Made by a program: the position numbers and the translations under genes. Positions 37,632-46,431 of a stretch of 57,833 nucleotides of DNA are shown here, piece after piece; the first letter of the stretch is position 1; each line of letters begins with the position of its first letter. This stretch comes from Cyanobacteriota bacterium (GTDB lineage: Bacteria; Cyanobacteriota; Cyanobacteriia; Pseudanabaenales; Pseudanabaenaceae). The notes under the pieces were generated by a model. The model did no database searches, was not told the origin of the DNA, and saw only the letters and a program-made list of their open reading frames with translations. The DNA is taken from the NCBI GenBank assembly GCA_025356295.1, contig JANXUJ010000172.1:1-57833 (forward strand). Direction: 5' to 3'.

Positions 37632-38018
37632 CTACTTAATAGAAACCTTACCACCAGCTTCTTCGATTTGCTTCTTAGCAGCTTCAGCATCAGCCTTAGC
37701 CATGCCTTCTTTAACAGTCTTAGGTGCAGATTCTACTAAATCCTTAGCATCTTTCAGACCCAAGCCAGTGATTTCACGGACAATCTTGAGAACAGCGATC
37801 TTCTTGTCAGAAGGTACTTCGTCAAGTACTAGATCAAAAGCAGTTTTTTCTTCGACTTCTTCAACAGCTGCTGCACCCGGAGCCGCCATCATCATGCCAC
37901 CGACAGGAGCAGCAGCCGAAACGCCGAAGGTTTCTTCGATCGCTTTGACCAATTCAGAAGCTTCGAGAAGGCTCAACGCTTTTAGTTCTTCAATGATGCT
38001 ATCGATTTTTGCAGACAT
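37632..38018 (-). CDS. rplL: 50S ribosomal protein L7/L12
   Basis: The 128-residue product has the dimerising N-terminal helices ([22 protein letters not shown]), the Ala/Gly hinge ([16 protein letters not shown]) and the C-terminal factor-binding domain ([24 protein letters not shown]). It recruits translation GTPases. It follows rplJ in one unit. Confidence 0.98.
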   Translation of the reverse strand: MSAKIDSIIEELKALSLLEASELVKAIEETFGVSAAAPVGGMMMAAPGAAAVEEVEEKTAFDLVLDEVPSDKKIAVLKIVREITGLGLKDAKDLVESAPKTVKEGMAKADAEAAKKQIEEAGGKVSIK

Positions 38019-38100
38019 AGTTTTTCTCTTGTTGTTTGAGTTGATTGTTAGTTAGTTTCAGCTTTCAGCCGAGCTTTAGCTTTTAGCCAGAGGCTATGAA

Positions 38101-38628
38101 CTAAGCGGCTTCTTTTTCGGAAACAGCTTTGATAGCGCGACCCAGTGATTGTGGTACTTCTTTGATACCAATTGCGAGCTTGGTAGCCACGCCGTTGATT
38201 GCCCCAGCAATTTGAGCCATAAGTACTTCCTTAGAAGGCAAGTCGGCGATTTTCTGCAAGTCTTTTGCAGTCAATGCGCGACCTTCTAAAACACCGCCCC
38301 GAAGTTCGGTTTTCTTAGATTCCTTTTGGAAAGCTTGGTAAGCCTTGACAGCACCACCAATGTCATCTTTGACAAATAGGCAAGCAGAGGGACCAACCAA
38401 GAAACTTTCAAGAGGCTTCCATTCAGGAGTCCCTGAAATTGCTTGCTTCAGCAAAGTATTCTTAGTCGTTCTACATACTGTCCCTGTTGGACGCAGTGAT
38501 CGACGGAGTTTGGTAATCTCGGCTACTGTCAAAGTTGTGTAGTCGATCACCATGACCATTTGAGTTCCTTCAAACTCTTTGGTCATTTCTGAGACTAAAA
38601 CTTTTTTCTGGTCTAGGGTCTTACCCAT
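38101..38628 (-). CDS. rplJ: 50S ribosomal protein L10
   Basis: The 175-residue product starts MGKTLDQKKVLVSEM, preceded by a strong AGGAGGTG ribosome site. Landmarks are YTTLTVAEITKLRRSLR, TKNTLLKQA, the FVGPSA-like FLVGPSACL, and the C-terminal L12-binding helix. L10 forms the stalk base with L7/L12 and represses its own operon. The leader upstream carries an L10-leader element. Confidence 0.98.
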   Translation of the reverse strand: MGKTLDQKKVLVSEMTKEFEGTQMVMVIDYTTLTVAEITKLRRSLRPTGTVCRTTKNTLLKQAISGTPEWKPLESFLVGPSACLFVKDDIGGAVKAYQAFQKESKKTELRGGVLEGRALTAKDLQKIADLPSKEVLMAQIAGAINGVATKLAIGIKEVPQSLGRAIKAVSEKEAA

Positions 38629-38659
38629 ATAATTTTCACCTCCTTGTGTTTATCTTTAA

Positions 38660-38810
38660 ATTGATCAAAAAAGCCTCGTCTTTTCACAGACCGAGGCTAA
38701 AAAATTGTTCCAATTAGGAATCTTTTTTAAGTCACCTCGGCAGGAAATTAAGTTAATAGCGCCTGCTGTCTATGGGGTTATTCAGTTTTGTAGAAATTTC
38801 TTTCTAGGCT
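38660..38810 (-). promoter_or_regulatory. Ribosomal protein L10 leader with attenuator
   Basis: In minus-strand sense this reads GACAGCAGGCGC, a short loop, then CCTGCCGAGGTGAC, the conserved core of L10-leader RNAs. A terminator stem AGCCTCGGTCT…AGACGAGGCT followed by T6 comes next (38666-38698). The CCGAGG of the core (38735-38740) can also pair with CCTCGG of the terminator arm, giving mutually exclusive folds. Binding of L10(L12)4 is expected to favour termination. Confidence 0.75.
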
Positions 38811-38860
38811 GGTTACAACAGTTGGATTTGGCTTTTAGATAATCCTTTTAAGACTTTAAT

Positions 38861-39574
38861 TTACGCATCTGATAGCTTGATATCACGCAATGCAGTGACA
38901 TCAACTTCGATAGCAGGTCCCATTGTTGCAGAGACATAGAGCGATCGCCAATATCTACCCTTTGCGCCAGAAGGACGATTGCGATCAATCGTTTCTTGCA
39001 GAGCCTTGAGATTTAGCAATAAATCTTCAGCAGGGAAAGCAGCTTTGCCAAACAGGATATGGACAATCCCAGTGCGATCAGCACGGAATTCTAGCTTACC
39101 AGATTTGAACTCGTTGATTGCGCCAGCTAGGTCAGTTGTTACCGTACCACCCTTAGGCGAAGGCATCAATCCTCTTGGTCCTAGCAACTTACCAAGTTTT
39201 GCAACCTTGGGCATCATGTCAGGTGTAGCAATCAACAGATCGAAATCCATTTTGCCTTTGCTGATCTCATCAATCAGTTCTTCAGAACCAGCAATGTCTG
39301 CACCTGCGGCAGTTGCTTCCGCAACCTTTTCGCCTCGAGCAATAACCGCAACACGAATTGTCTGTCCAGTGCCTTTAGGCAATGTTACCGTTGTCCGCAA
39401 CTGTTGATCAGCGTACTTCGGATCAATTCCCAGTCTTACATGGGCTTCAACAGATTCAGCAAACTTGGCAGTTGCAGTTTCTTTTAACAATTCTAGAGCT
39501 TCAGTCGGTAAGTACGGACGCTCTTCGACTTTGCTTAGGGCTTCCCTAAGACGCTTTGATACTTTTTTTGCCAT
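38861..39574 (-). CDS. rplA: 50S ribosomal protein L1
   Basis: The 237-residue product has family landmarks [25 protein letters not shown], the [14 protein letters not shown] motif and the [14 protein letters not shown] strand. L1 forms the mobile E-site stalk and represses rplK-rplA translation in bacteria. It lies 102 bp downstream of rplK. Confidence 0.98.
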   Translation of the reverse strand: MAKKVSKRLREALSKVEERPYLPTEALELLKETATAKFAESVEAHVRLGIDPKYADQQLRTTVTLPKGTGQTIRVAVIARGEKVAEATAAGADIAGSEELIDEISKGKMDFDLLIATPDMMPKVAKLGKLLGPRGLMPSPKGGTVTTDLAGAINEFKSGKLEFRADRTGIVHILFGKAAFPAEDLLLNLKALQETIDRNRPSGAKGRYWRSLYVSATMGPAIEVDVTALRDIKLSDA

Positions 39575-39676
39575 GATTATTCCTAAGGGGTGCGATCGGA
39601 AAAATTAATTCCCTCCCCCAGCTAAAAAATTTGTTTGGATTAGAGGTGGATTTAGATAATTGAAAATAGCTGGGAA

Positions 39677-40102
39677 CTAAGCGTTAATGGTAACGCCCAT
39701 GTTTTTTGCAGTACCTTCAATAATCTTCATCGCTGCATTGATATCATTTGCATTGATGTCAGGCATCTTCGTCTCTGCAATTTGACGAAGTTGGTCTCTG
39801 GAGATTGAACCGACTTTTTTGCGGTTAGGTTCAGCAGAGCCAGCTGTAATACCAGCTGCTTTTTGGATTAGGACTGAGGCAGGAGGTGTTTTGAGGATGA
39901 AGGTAAAGCTTCGATCTTCATATACAGATATTTCGACAGGAATGACCATACCTGCTTGATCAGCAGTACGGGCATTATATTCCTTACAAAACATCATGAT
40001 GTTTACACCATGTTGACCCAAGGCAGGACCAACTGGTGGGGTTGGACTTGCTTTGCCAGCATTGAGCGCTAGCTTGATAACTGCTGTAACTTTCTTAGCC
40101 AT
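39677..40102 (-). CDS. rplK: 50S ribosomal protein L11
   Basis: The 141-residue product has the Pro-rich switch ([20 protein letters not shown]) and the C-terminal rRNA-binding domain ([20 protein letters not shown]). It binds the GTPase-associated centre of 23S rRNA. It lies 46 bp downstream of nusG. Confidence 0.98.
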   Translation of the reverse strand: MAKKVTAVIKLALNAGKASPTPPVGPALGQHGVNIMMFCKEYNARTADQAGMVIPVEISVYEDRSFTFILKTPPASVLIQKAAGITAGSAEPNRKKVGSISRDQLRQIAETKMPDINANDINAAMKIIEGTAKNMGVTINA

Positions 40103-40148
40103 TTTGTTTTAGCCGTTAAAAAAATCTACAAACCTACGTTTGAGTGAA

Positions 40149-40796
40149 TTAGTTTTGCTTTTGAACTTGGTTGAACTCTAGTTCTACAGGGGTATCTCTT
40201 CCAAAAATTGAAAGAAGGGCTTTTAGTTTACTGCGCTCTGGGCTAACTTCCACCACTTCACCTTCAAAGTCTTTGAAAGGTCCACCAAGTACTTTAATTT
40301 TGTCTCCCTGAGCCATATCAATCTTGAGGACTGGCTCTTGTTCGACTGTGACACGGAAGATTCTTTCGACCTCCTTCTCTGTCAAAGGACGAGGCTTAAC
40401 GTGACCGCGACCCCGACCGTAGTGACGCTTTTGTTCTGTGCCGACAAAGTTAATGACATGGGGAGTGCTTTTTACAGCCAGCCATGCATCGTCATCAACT
40501 TCTAACTGTCCGATTTCATTCCTAATAGTTTTGATCTGAATCAGAACATATCCAGGAAAGATTTTTTCTTCAGAAGCTAGCCGACTACCATCCTTTCTGA
40601 GTTTGACGGTCGGAGTCTGGGGAATTTCAATTTGCTTGATCCGATCTTCGACATCAAGAGTTTTGATGCGTTGCTCTAGACTTGACTTGACCTTTTTTTC
40701 ACATCCTGAAGCAATCTGAACGGCATACCATTGGAATATCGCATCCGCCCCTTCTTGATCGCTATATAGATGATCGATATTTTCAGTAAGCATCAT
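40149..40796 (-). CDS. nusG: Transcription antitermination factor NusG
   Basis: The 215-residue product has the NGN domain (WYAVQIASGCEKKVKSSLEQRI … KIFPGYVLIQI) and the KOW domain (MAQGDKIKVLGGPFKDFEGEVVEV). It links RNA polymerase to the ribosome or Rho. The start overlaps the secE stop by 4 bp. The N-terminal 20 residues are an acidic extension common in cyanobacteria. Confidence 0.97.
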   Translation of the reverse strand: MMLTENIDHLYSDQEGADAIFQWYAVQIASGCEKKVKSSLEQRIKTLDVEDRIKQIEIPQTPTVKLRKDGSRLASEEKIFPGYVLIQIKTIRNEIGQLEVDDDAWLAVKSTPHVINFVGTEQKRHYGRGRGHVKPRPLTEKEVERIFRVTVEQEPVLKIDMAQGDKIKVLGGPFKDFEGEVVEVSPERSKLKALLSIFGRDTPVELEFNQVQKQN

Positions 40797-41041
40797 TGAA
40801 ATACCTGCAAAGCGATCGCTTTAAACAATGCATCGATTAAATATACAAAGGTTGCCACTGCAACGATCATCAAAAGAACAGCCACAGATTCACTAATAAG
40901 TTGCTGGCGTGTAGGCCAGACAATTTTGCCAAATTCGGCTTTTGAGTCTGAAAAAAGTTTAGTTATACCAGAGGATTCAGATGATTCTGAGTCGACTTTG
41001 GATACTTCTTTTGGTTGCTCTTTTAGTTCGTTTTTCGTCAT
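40793..41041 (-). CDS. secE: Preprotein translocase subunit SecE
   Basis: The 82-residue product has a hydrophilic Ser/Glu-rich N-terminus, the amphipathic FGKIVWPTRQQLISES helix and one membrane helix (about 50-75). It is the essential clamp of SecYEG. It directly precedes nusG, as in most bacteria. Confidence 0.96.
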   Translation of the reverse strand: MTKNELKEQPKEVSKVDSESSESSGITKLFSDSKAEFGKIVWPTRQQLISESVAVLLMIVAVATFVYLIDALFKAIALQVFQ

Positions 41042-41127
41042 AGCGGCAACTCTTACGATTCCTTTGCAATCTTGATAAATGCGATCTGTTTAGTTACAAG
41101 CTTAATAATCTTGTGAAAATATTGAAG

Positions 41128-41200
41128 CGCGCCCTGGAGGACTCGAACCTCCGACATCAGGTTTTGGAGACCTGCGTTCTACCAACTGAACTAAGGACGC
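41128..41200 (-). tRNA. trnW: tRNA-Trp (CCA)
   Basis: The 73-nt cloverleaf has acceptor GCGTCCT pairing with AGGGCGC (one T:G), anticodon loop CTCCAAA (anticodon CCA), and T-arm GGAGGTTCGAGTCCTCC. The discriminator is G, as expected for bacterial tRNA-Trp. It lies between rplS and secE, a position conserved in cyanobacteria. Confidence 0.96.
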
Positions 41201-41288
41201 ACGAGGTGAAAACGTGATTTTGATACGCAAATAGCTATATCTGATGTATCAAAACAATGTTTGATACCTAGTATAACTACAGATGGTT

Positions 41289-41651
41289 CTATAGTGGGCG
41301 ATCAAATCGTTGTTTAAGACGAGTTGCTTTACCAACAAGGTCGCGTAAGTAGTAGAGTTTGGCGCGGCGCACTTTACCACGGCGGATCACTTTGATGCTT
41401 TCAATTTGTGGAGAGTGCAGCAAGAAGGCTCGCTCGACTCCAATTCCTTGAAATACACGGCGGACGGTGATGACAGTGTTGACACTGGAACCACGTCTCG
41501 CGATGATCACGCCTTCGTAAGGCTGAGTGCGTTCTTTGCCGCCCTCTTTGATCCTAACTCCAACCTTGACAGTGTCTCCCACATAAATTGTGGGTAAATC
41601 TGTTTTGATGTATTCCGCTTCAATTGAGCGGATGATTTCAGAAGCGTTCAT
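41289..41651 (-). CDS. rplS: 50S ribosomal protein L19
   Basis: The ATG at 41651 ([15 protein letters not shown]) matches the family start and gives 120 residues; an upstream ATG at 41678 adds nine residues not seen in L19. Landmarks are [32 protein letters not shown], and [20 protein letters not shown]. It sits at the 30S-50S interface. It precedes tRNA-Trp on the same strand. Confidence 0.97.
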   Translation of the reverse strand: MNASEIIRSIEAEYIKTDLPTIYVGDTVKVGVRIKEGGKERTQPYEGVIIARRGSSVNTVITVRRVFQGIGVERAFLLHSPQIESIKVIRRGKVRRAKLYYLRDLVGKATRLKQRFDRPL

Positions 41652-41745
41652 GAGGAATGCCAAAAAAGTCGCGATCATCTATGTTAAAGCATGAATGATC
41701 TAATGTCTATATATTTATCAAATTAATTTAATATGTTGCTAGATT

Positions 41746-42633
41746 TTATAGATTTAGCACTTCCCCTTTAAGGGTCTTGCGTAAGCTAGAGCTTGGCGCA
41801 AGTTCGCTATTGCTTTGTTCAGCTTTGCGAAGTTTAATGATTTCTGAGGCTGAGCCTTGGAGGGTACGATCGCGATAAGGAATTGCCGCACGAGTTTTAA
41901 GGAAAGCAGCTTCGGTTTCTGAGATGGGAGGTAAAGCGATGGGAGCAAAAGCGGCGATCGTGCTGGGAGATTTGCGTCCGATGGGTGCGATCGCGCCAAT
42001 TTGTAATCCAGCCGTGAGCATGGCGGTACGGACGGCGGCGGATGAGGAGTAAGTGACAAGACAGCCATCTGATTTGAGGCAGTTGGCTAAAAGCTGAATA
42101 AACTCAACTGTCCAGAGTTGGGGACAGTGCGGTGGCGAAAAAGGATCGAGAAAGATGGCATCTGCCCATTTTTTGGGAACTTGGTTGATGGTTTGTCTAG
42201 CGTCGCCAATTAGGAGTTGGAGAGATAAAGTTTCAGATTTTACGATTTGAGTTTCGGCGGCGGTTTGTAAGATTTTGACGATCGCGGGTTGCCAAATATC
42301 TACTAATCCTGCGGCGATCGCTTTTTGTGGCACTTCTAAATTGTTTTCGAGGGCAATGATAGCGAGATTTGCAGTGCGATCGCCGTTTGATTCTGATATG
42401 GCTAAGAGACAGGCGATCGCTGCGGCGGTGTTATAACCCAAACCATAACAAACATCAAGGATGTTGAGTTGAGTTTGAGTTCTAGCTCTTTCAGCGATTT
42501 TTGCAGGGTTCACAAATTTAGCTTTGGCTTCATGCTTTGCCCCGTGAGAACTATGAAAAGTTTCTTGAAATGTTTCTGACCAGAAGGTAAATGAGCCATC
42601 TTCAGTTGGGAAAAGGGAAAGTGTATCCATCAT
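41746..42633 (-). CDS. mnmD: MnmD-type tRNA (mnm5s2U34) methyltransferase
   Basis: With the ATG at 42633 (preceded by GGAAAAG) the protein has 295 residues; the longer frame would need TTG. It has the N-terminal LFPTEDGSFTFWSETFQETFHS…GAKHEA, the SAM motif ILDVCYGLGYNTAAA, and the DxFxP-type IFLDPFSPPHCPQLW. MnmD methylates 5-aminomethyl-2-thiouridine at the wobble position. No fused MnmC oxidase domain is present, as in many bacteria. Confidence 0.88.
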   Translation of the reverse strand: MMDTLSLFPTEDGSFTFWSETFQETFHSSHGAKHEAKAKFVNPAKIAERARTQTQLNILDVCYGLGYNTAAAIACLLAISESNGDRTANLAIIALENNLEVPQKAIAAGLVDIWQPAIVKILQTAAETQIVKSETLSLQLLIGDARQTINQVPKKWADAIFLDPFSPPHCPQLWTVEFIQLLANCLKSDGCLVTYSSSAAVRTAMLTAGLQIGAIAPIGRKSPSTIAAFAPIALPPISETEAAFLKTRAAIPYRDRTLQGSASEIIKLRKAEQSNSELAPSSSLRKTLKGEVLNL

Positions 42634-42674
42634 TATCTTTTCCAATATTCATCTTTTCCAATATTTTTTTAGTT

Positions 42675-43280
42675 CTACTTCTTACGCTCTGCAAGTAGAT
42701 GTAAAAGTGAAGGAATAACTGAAATTACTACTATCGCTAAAGTAATTAGAGGTAAGTATTTATCAACATTAGGAATACTTTTGCCCAATACAAAACCCAA
42801 CATAGATAGACCAAATGTCCACACAAATCCACCGATTAGATTGAACTTAAAAAATGTGGCATATTCCATTTTGCCAATTCCTGCTACGATGGGAGCAAAA
42901 GTACGCACGACAGGTAAAAACCTCGCTAATATAATTGTTCTTTTGCCGTGCTTATCGTAAAAAGTCTGAGCCTTAATAATATTTTTCTTATTAAAAAACC
43001 AAGAATCTTCTTTGGAAAATAGCTTAGGACCAAAGCGTTTTCCTGTTGCATAACCAACGTTGTCTCCAAGCACCGCAAAGATAAAACACCCTACAATTAG
43101 CGCAAAAATATTCAGATAACCCTGCGAAGCCAAAAAACCTGCGGTAAATAGAAGTGAATCCCCTGGTAAAAAGAAACCGACAAGTAGACCAGACTCCGCA
43201 AAGATAATTGTCCAAACTACCAGATGACCACCATAAAAGCCCACAGATTCAATTAATTGTTTTGGTTCTAAAATATTCAT
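42675..43280 (-). CDS. DedA family membrane protein
   Basis: The 201-residue protein has about five membrane helices. It has the DedA/SNARE-associated core: GFFLPGDSLLFTAGFLA, GDNVGYATGKRFGPKLF and the FARFLPVVRTFAPIVAGIGKM-like arginine motif. DedA proteins are proton-coupled flippases or transporters for undecaprenyl phosphate or other lipids. Substrate here is not known. Confidence 0.93.
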   Translation of the reverse strand: MNILEPKQLIESVGFYGGHLVVWTIIFAESGLLVGFFLPGDSLLFTAGFLASQGYLNIFALIVGCFIFAVLGDNVGYATGKRFGPKLFSKEDSWFFNKKNIIKAQTFYDKHGKRTIILARFLPVVRTFAPIVAGIGKMEYATFFKFNLIGGFVWTFGLSMLGFVLGKSIPNVDKYLPLITLAIVVISVIPSLLHLLAERKK

Positions 43281-43316
43281 GCTGTTTTGTCTGTAAGGAT
43301 TTTAAAAAAATTACAT

Positions 43317-43353
43317 AATTTCAAGCGGAATGCTTTGCGTTCCGCTTGAAATT
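43317..43353 (-). terminator. Terminator after the C39-like peptidase gene
   Basis: A 14-bp perfect stem (AATTTCAAGCGGAA / TTCCGCTTGAAATT) extended inward by TGC/GCG lies 33 bp after the stop codon. Confidence 0.8.
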
Positions 43354-43385
43354 ACACTCTAAATTGCATTTTAGAAAGAGCTTGT

Positions 43386-44228
43386 CTATAGCCCCGAAGG
43401 TAGTCCGGTCGGTTTACCCTTAATGCTCGTGACGACTCTGCCCCAGCCTGATTCACCGCCGCTATCCCAAAAAATTTGCTGCATCACATCATAGCTATAA
43501 GTGTCATAAGCACCGCCAACGCCAATATCATAGCTATCACTGGCGCCATGACGAGTGCCGTAAGGGTCATGAACCAACCAAACTTTTTTGTCAGGATCAT
43601 GTCCTACGACAACACAAATATGCCCACTCCCTTTGTAAGCAAATCCAACCACAACTGGAATATTTGCTTTGAGCGACAACAATAGGTCTTGAGCCGAAAG
43701 AGAATAACTAAAGTAAGAATTAATACCAAGTTCTTTTAAGCCCCATGTTTGAGCATCATGATCAGTTGTGTCCCCAAACTTACTCACAAGCCGCATATAG
43801 ACTGATTCTGGCTCTGGAAACCCCTGTGCTTTAGCCATTGTCGTCAATGCACCATTTAATACATAGTCAGCAAGCATCGTATTGCTAGTGGTGTTGCACT
43901 GTCGCCAACTAGGACCAAAGATTGACTCATCATTATCGAGTTGTGAGCAATATTTGACAGGTAGCTTAATTAGTCGATTGAGATTTTCTCCTTCAATTTT
44001 GATGTGAGGCTCATAGGCATAGACTTTTTGCAATTGAGTTTTACCGTCCTTAGCGGTAAAGGGAGATGCAAGCGTCAGTAAAAGATGCTGATTACGATCG
44101 GGGCTATATTCGGTAATATAAAAAGCAAAATCTTTTTTGATAAAAATTTTCTCGGAATCGGCTAAATCCGTTGAACCAAGTAGCTTCTTTTTGAGAAAAG
44201 TGTCTGCTTGTGCGATCGCTTTTGGCAT
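43386..44228 (-). CDS. C39-like papain-fold peptidase
   Basis: The preferred ATG at 44228 (MPKAIAQADTF) gives 280 residues; a start at 44255 is possible. An N-terminal domain of about 90 residues (KKDFAFYITEYSPDRNQHLLL) precedes the peptidase domain. Catalytic residues, numbered from the longer start, are Gln105 (CSQLDN), Cys120 (RQCNTTSN), His212 (GSGHICVV) and Asp230 (VHDPYG). It has no signal peptide or transporter, so it is not a typical bacteriocin-leader peptidase. Its substrate is unknown. Confidence 0.78.
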   Translation of the reverse strand: MPKAIAQADTFLKKKLLGSTDLADSEKIFIKKDFAFYITEYSPDRNQHLLLTLASPFTAKDGKTQLQKVYAYEPHIKIEGENLNRLIKLPVKYCSQLDNDESIFGPSWRQCNTTSNTMLADYVLNGALTTMAKAQGFPEPESVYMRLVSKFGDTTDHDAQTWGLKELGINSYFSYSLSAQDLLLSLKANIPVVVGFAYKGSGHICVVVGHDPDKKVWLVHDPYGTRHGASDSYDIGVGGAYDTYSYDVMQQIFWDSGGESGWGRVVTSIKGKPTGLPSGL

Positions 44229-44303
44229 AGAACAACCTTGAAATGAGTTCAACAATGCTATAAATCATCGCATATCACCATCAAGAATTATTTATAGATT
44301 TTT

Positions 44304-44346
44304 AAAACTTCAAAAGACAACACTTTGCGCTATCTTTTAAAGTTTT
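44304..44346 (-). terminator. Terminator after the glcD-type gene
   Basis: A 14-bp stem with one G:T pair (AAAACTTCAAAAGA against TCTTTTAAAGTTTT) lies 18 bp after the stop of the minus-strand oxidase gene. Confidence 0.7.
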
Positions 44347-44363
44347 TTTGCAGTTTTAGAAAT

Positions 44364-45857
44364 CTAAAAACGTTCCATTAGTTTATATTTAGCATTATGA
44401 CTAAACTTAGCGCCTTCGCCACAAGTTTGCGGCGTTGGTAATATTTTGGTGGGATTAGCGATCGCACTAGGATCAAAAACATCGCGCACCCATTGCATCG
44501 TTTCTAAATCTGCCTCACTAAACATCTCAGGCATATAGCACTTCTTATCCGCACCGATACCATGCTCACCCGAAATACTGCCACCAACTCGCACACAGAG
44601 CTTAAGTATCTCGCCACCTAGCTCCTCTACAGTTTCCAGAGCGCCAGCTTCTGCATTGTTATACAAAATCAACGGATGCAGATTTCCATCACCCGCATGG
44701 AAGACATTGGCAACGTTATATCCATATTTTTCGCTAAGCTTCTCAATCTCTTGGAGTACATAAGTTAGCTTAGTTCTAGGAATGACACCATCTTGGACAT
44801 AGTAATCAGGACTAAGTCGACCCATCGCCGCGAAGGCTGCTTTCCTTCCTTTCCAAAGCCTGAGGCGCTGCTCAGGCTCAGTCGCAGTAGTGACATTTCG
44901 CGCTCCATTTTTATAACAAATTGCCTCAATTAGTTTTGCGCTTTCGGCAACTTCTATCTCTAAGCCATCAATTTCTATAATCAAGATTGCTGCCGCATCA
45001 CGAGGATAACAATTAGTGGCGACTGTATCTTCGACCGCATTGATACTCATGTTGTCCATAATTTCCATGCCTGCGGGGATGATTCCTGCCCGAATCACGT
45101 CTGAGACTGTCGATCCTGCGTTTTCTACGCTGGTGAAATCGGCTAAGAGAACTTGAATTGATTCAGCAGATTTGAGGATTTTCAGAGTTACTTCTGTAGC
45201 AATGCCAAGAGTTCCTTCTGAACCGACAAAAATTCCTGTGAGGTCATAACTTGGGCTTTCAGGAATTTTGCCGCCGATATCTTTGATGTCGCCATTGGGA
45301 AGAACGATCTTTGCGCCGAGGACGTGGTTAGTGGTGACTCCATATTTTAAGCAATGGACTCCGCCTGAGTTTTCGGCAACATTGCCGCCGATGGAGCAGA
45401 TGATCTGGCTCGAAGGATCGGGGGCGTAATAAAATCCTGCACCGCTTACAGCTTGAGTGACCCAGTTATTGATTACTCCTGGTTGGACGACTACACGCTG
45501 ATTATCAAAATCAACATCTAAAATCTTTTTCATGCGTGATGTGACGATCAGTACCGAGTCTGGCAATGGCAAGGCTCCACCTGATAATCCTGTACCTGAG
45601 CCACGGGCGACAAAAGCAATTTTGTAGCGATCGCATACTTTCACGACTGCGGCGACTTGATCAGTGGTCAGCGGCAACACCACGATCGCGGGTTGTTGTT
45701 TGTAACTGGTCAGTCCATCGCATTCATAGGCGATTAATTCTTCGCGAGTACGCACAACATAGCGATCGCCAACTATGGCGATGAAATCTTTAGTGATCGC
45801 TTGCCAATCAATGGTACGCGATGAGGAGTTATCAGAAATAGTAGCGATCGCGGTCAT
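44364..45857 (-). CDS. glcD: FAD-linked oxidase, glycolate oxidase GlcD type
   Basis: The 497-residue protein has the PCMH FAD-binding domain (VARGSGTGLSGGALPL, GNVAENSGGVHCLKYG, GSEGTLGI) and the FAD-oxidase C-terminal domain (VFHAGDGNLHPLI, SGEHGIGADKKCYM). It oxidises glycolate or D-lactate. In cyanobacteria GlcD-type dehydrogenases take part in photorespiratory glycolate use. GlcE and GlcF are not adjacent. Confidence 0.93.
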   Translation of the reverse strand: MTAIATISDNSSSRTIDWQAITKDFIAIVGDRYVVRTREELIAYECDGLTSYKQQPAIVVLPLTTDQVAAVVKVCDRYKIAFVARGSGTGLSGGALPLPDSVLIVTSRMKKILDVDFDNQRVVVQPGVINNWVTQAVSGAGFYYAPDPSSQIICSIGGNVAENSGGVHCLKYGVTTNHVLGAKIVLPNGDIKDIGGKIPESPSYDLTGIFVGSEGTLGIATEVTLKILKSAESIQVLLADFTSVENAGSTVSDVIRAGIIPAGMEIMDNMSINAVEDTVATNCYPRDAAAILIIEIDGLEIEVAESAKLIEAICYKNGARNVTTATEPEQRLRLWKGRKAAFAAMGRLSPDYYVQDGVIPRTKLTYVLQEIEKLSEKYGYNVANVFHAGDGNLHPLILYNNAEAGALETVEELGGEILKLCVRVGGSISGEHGIGADKKCYMPEMFSEADLETMQWVRDVFDPSAIANPTKILPTPQTCGEGAKFSHNAKYKLMERF

Positions 45858-45950
45858 GTTTTGCTGTCAGGGTAAAGATTAAACTGATTTTATCGCAAAG
45901 TGCTAAATGCGTTTTGGTATAATCACCTTATAAAATTTTTTGTTGAAATT

Positions 45951-46259
45951 ATGACTATTTTTGCTGCTGTCCAAACTCCCGAAAAAGTTAAAGAAACTGT
46001 AAAGGAAGTGGTACGCAAGACTTACCCGAAATATAAGGTTATTGTCTTAAACGATGATTTCAATACTTTTGAACATGTTTCGGAATGCTTGATGAAATAT
46101 ATCCCCCAGATGACTGAAGAGCTAGCTTGGGAACTGACCAATCAAGTGCATCATGATGGCTTAGCGATCGCATGGGTTGGCAATCTAGAGCAAGCTGAGT
46201 TTTATCACGCACAACTAAAGCAAGCAGGGCTGACGATGGCTCCTCTCGAAGTAGAGTAA
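45951..46259 (+). CDS. clpS: ATP-dependent Clp protease adaptor ClpS
   Basis: The ATG at 45951 (MTIFAAVQTPEK) gives 102 residues and fits the family; the frame extends 17 codons upstream without homology. ClpS landmarks are YKVIVLNDDFNTFEHVSECL and HHDGLAIAWVG. It delivers N-degron substrates to ClpC/ClpA. It diverges from glcD. Confidence 0.94.
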   Translation: MTIFAAVQTPEKVKETVKEVVRKTYPKYKVIVLNDDFNTFEHVSECLMKYIPQMTEELAWELTNQVHHDGLAIAWVGNLEQAEFYHAQLKQAGLTMAPLEVE

Positions 46260-46350
46260 CTCAGCAACAATTTCTACCTAGTCTGCTTTATGTCAATTAT
46301 CGTAATCGCTGCCTTTTTAAACATGGCGATCGCAATACAAATCACATCAA

Positions 46351-46408
46351 GTAGGGTGTGTTAGCGTAACGCACTCAAACATTTAGCTTTAGATAAAACG
46401 CACCCTAC
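46351..46408. repeat. Short inverted repeat, MITE-like
   Basis: GTAGGGTGTGTT at the left and AACGCACCCTAC at the right form terminal inverted repeats with one mismatch around 34 bp. The GTAGGGTGCGTTA family is widely dispersed in cyanobacterial intergenic regions. No transposase is present. Confidence 0.55.
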
Positions 46409-46431
46409 GCGATGCAACTGAACTTATAGAT

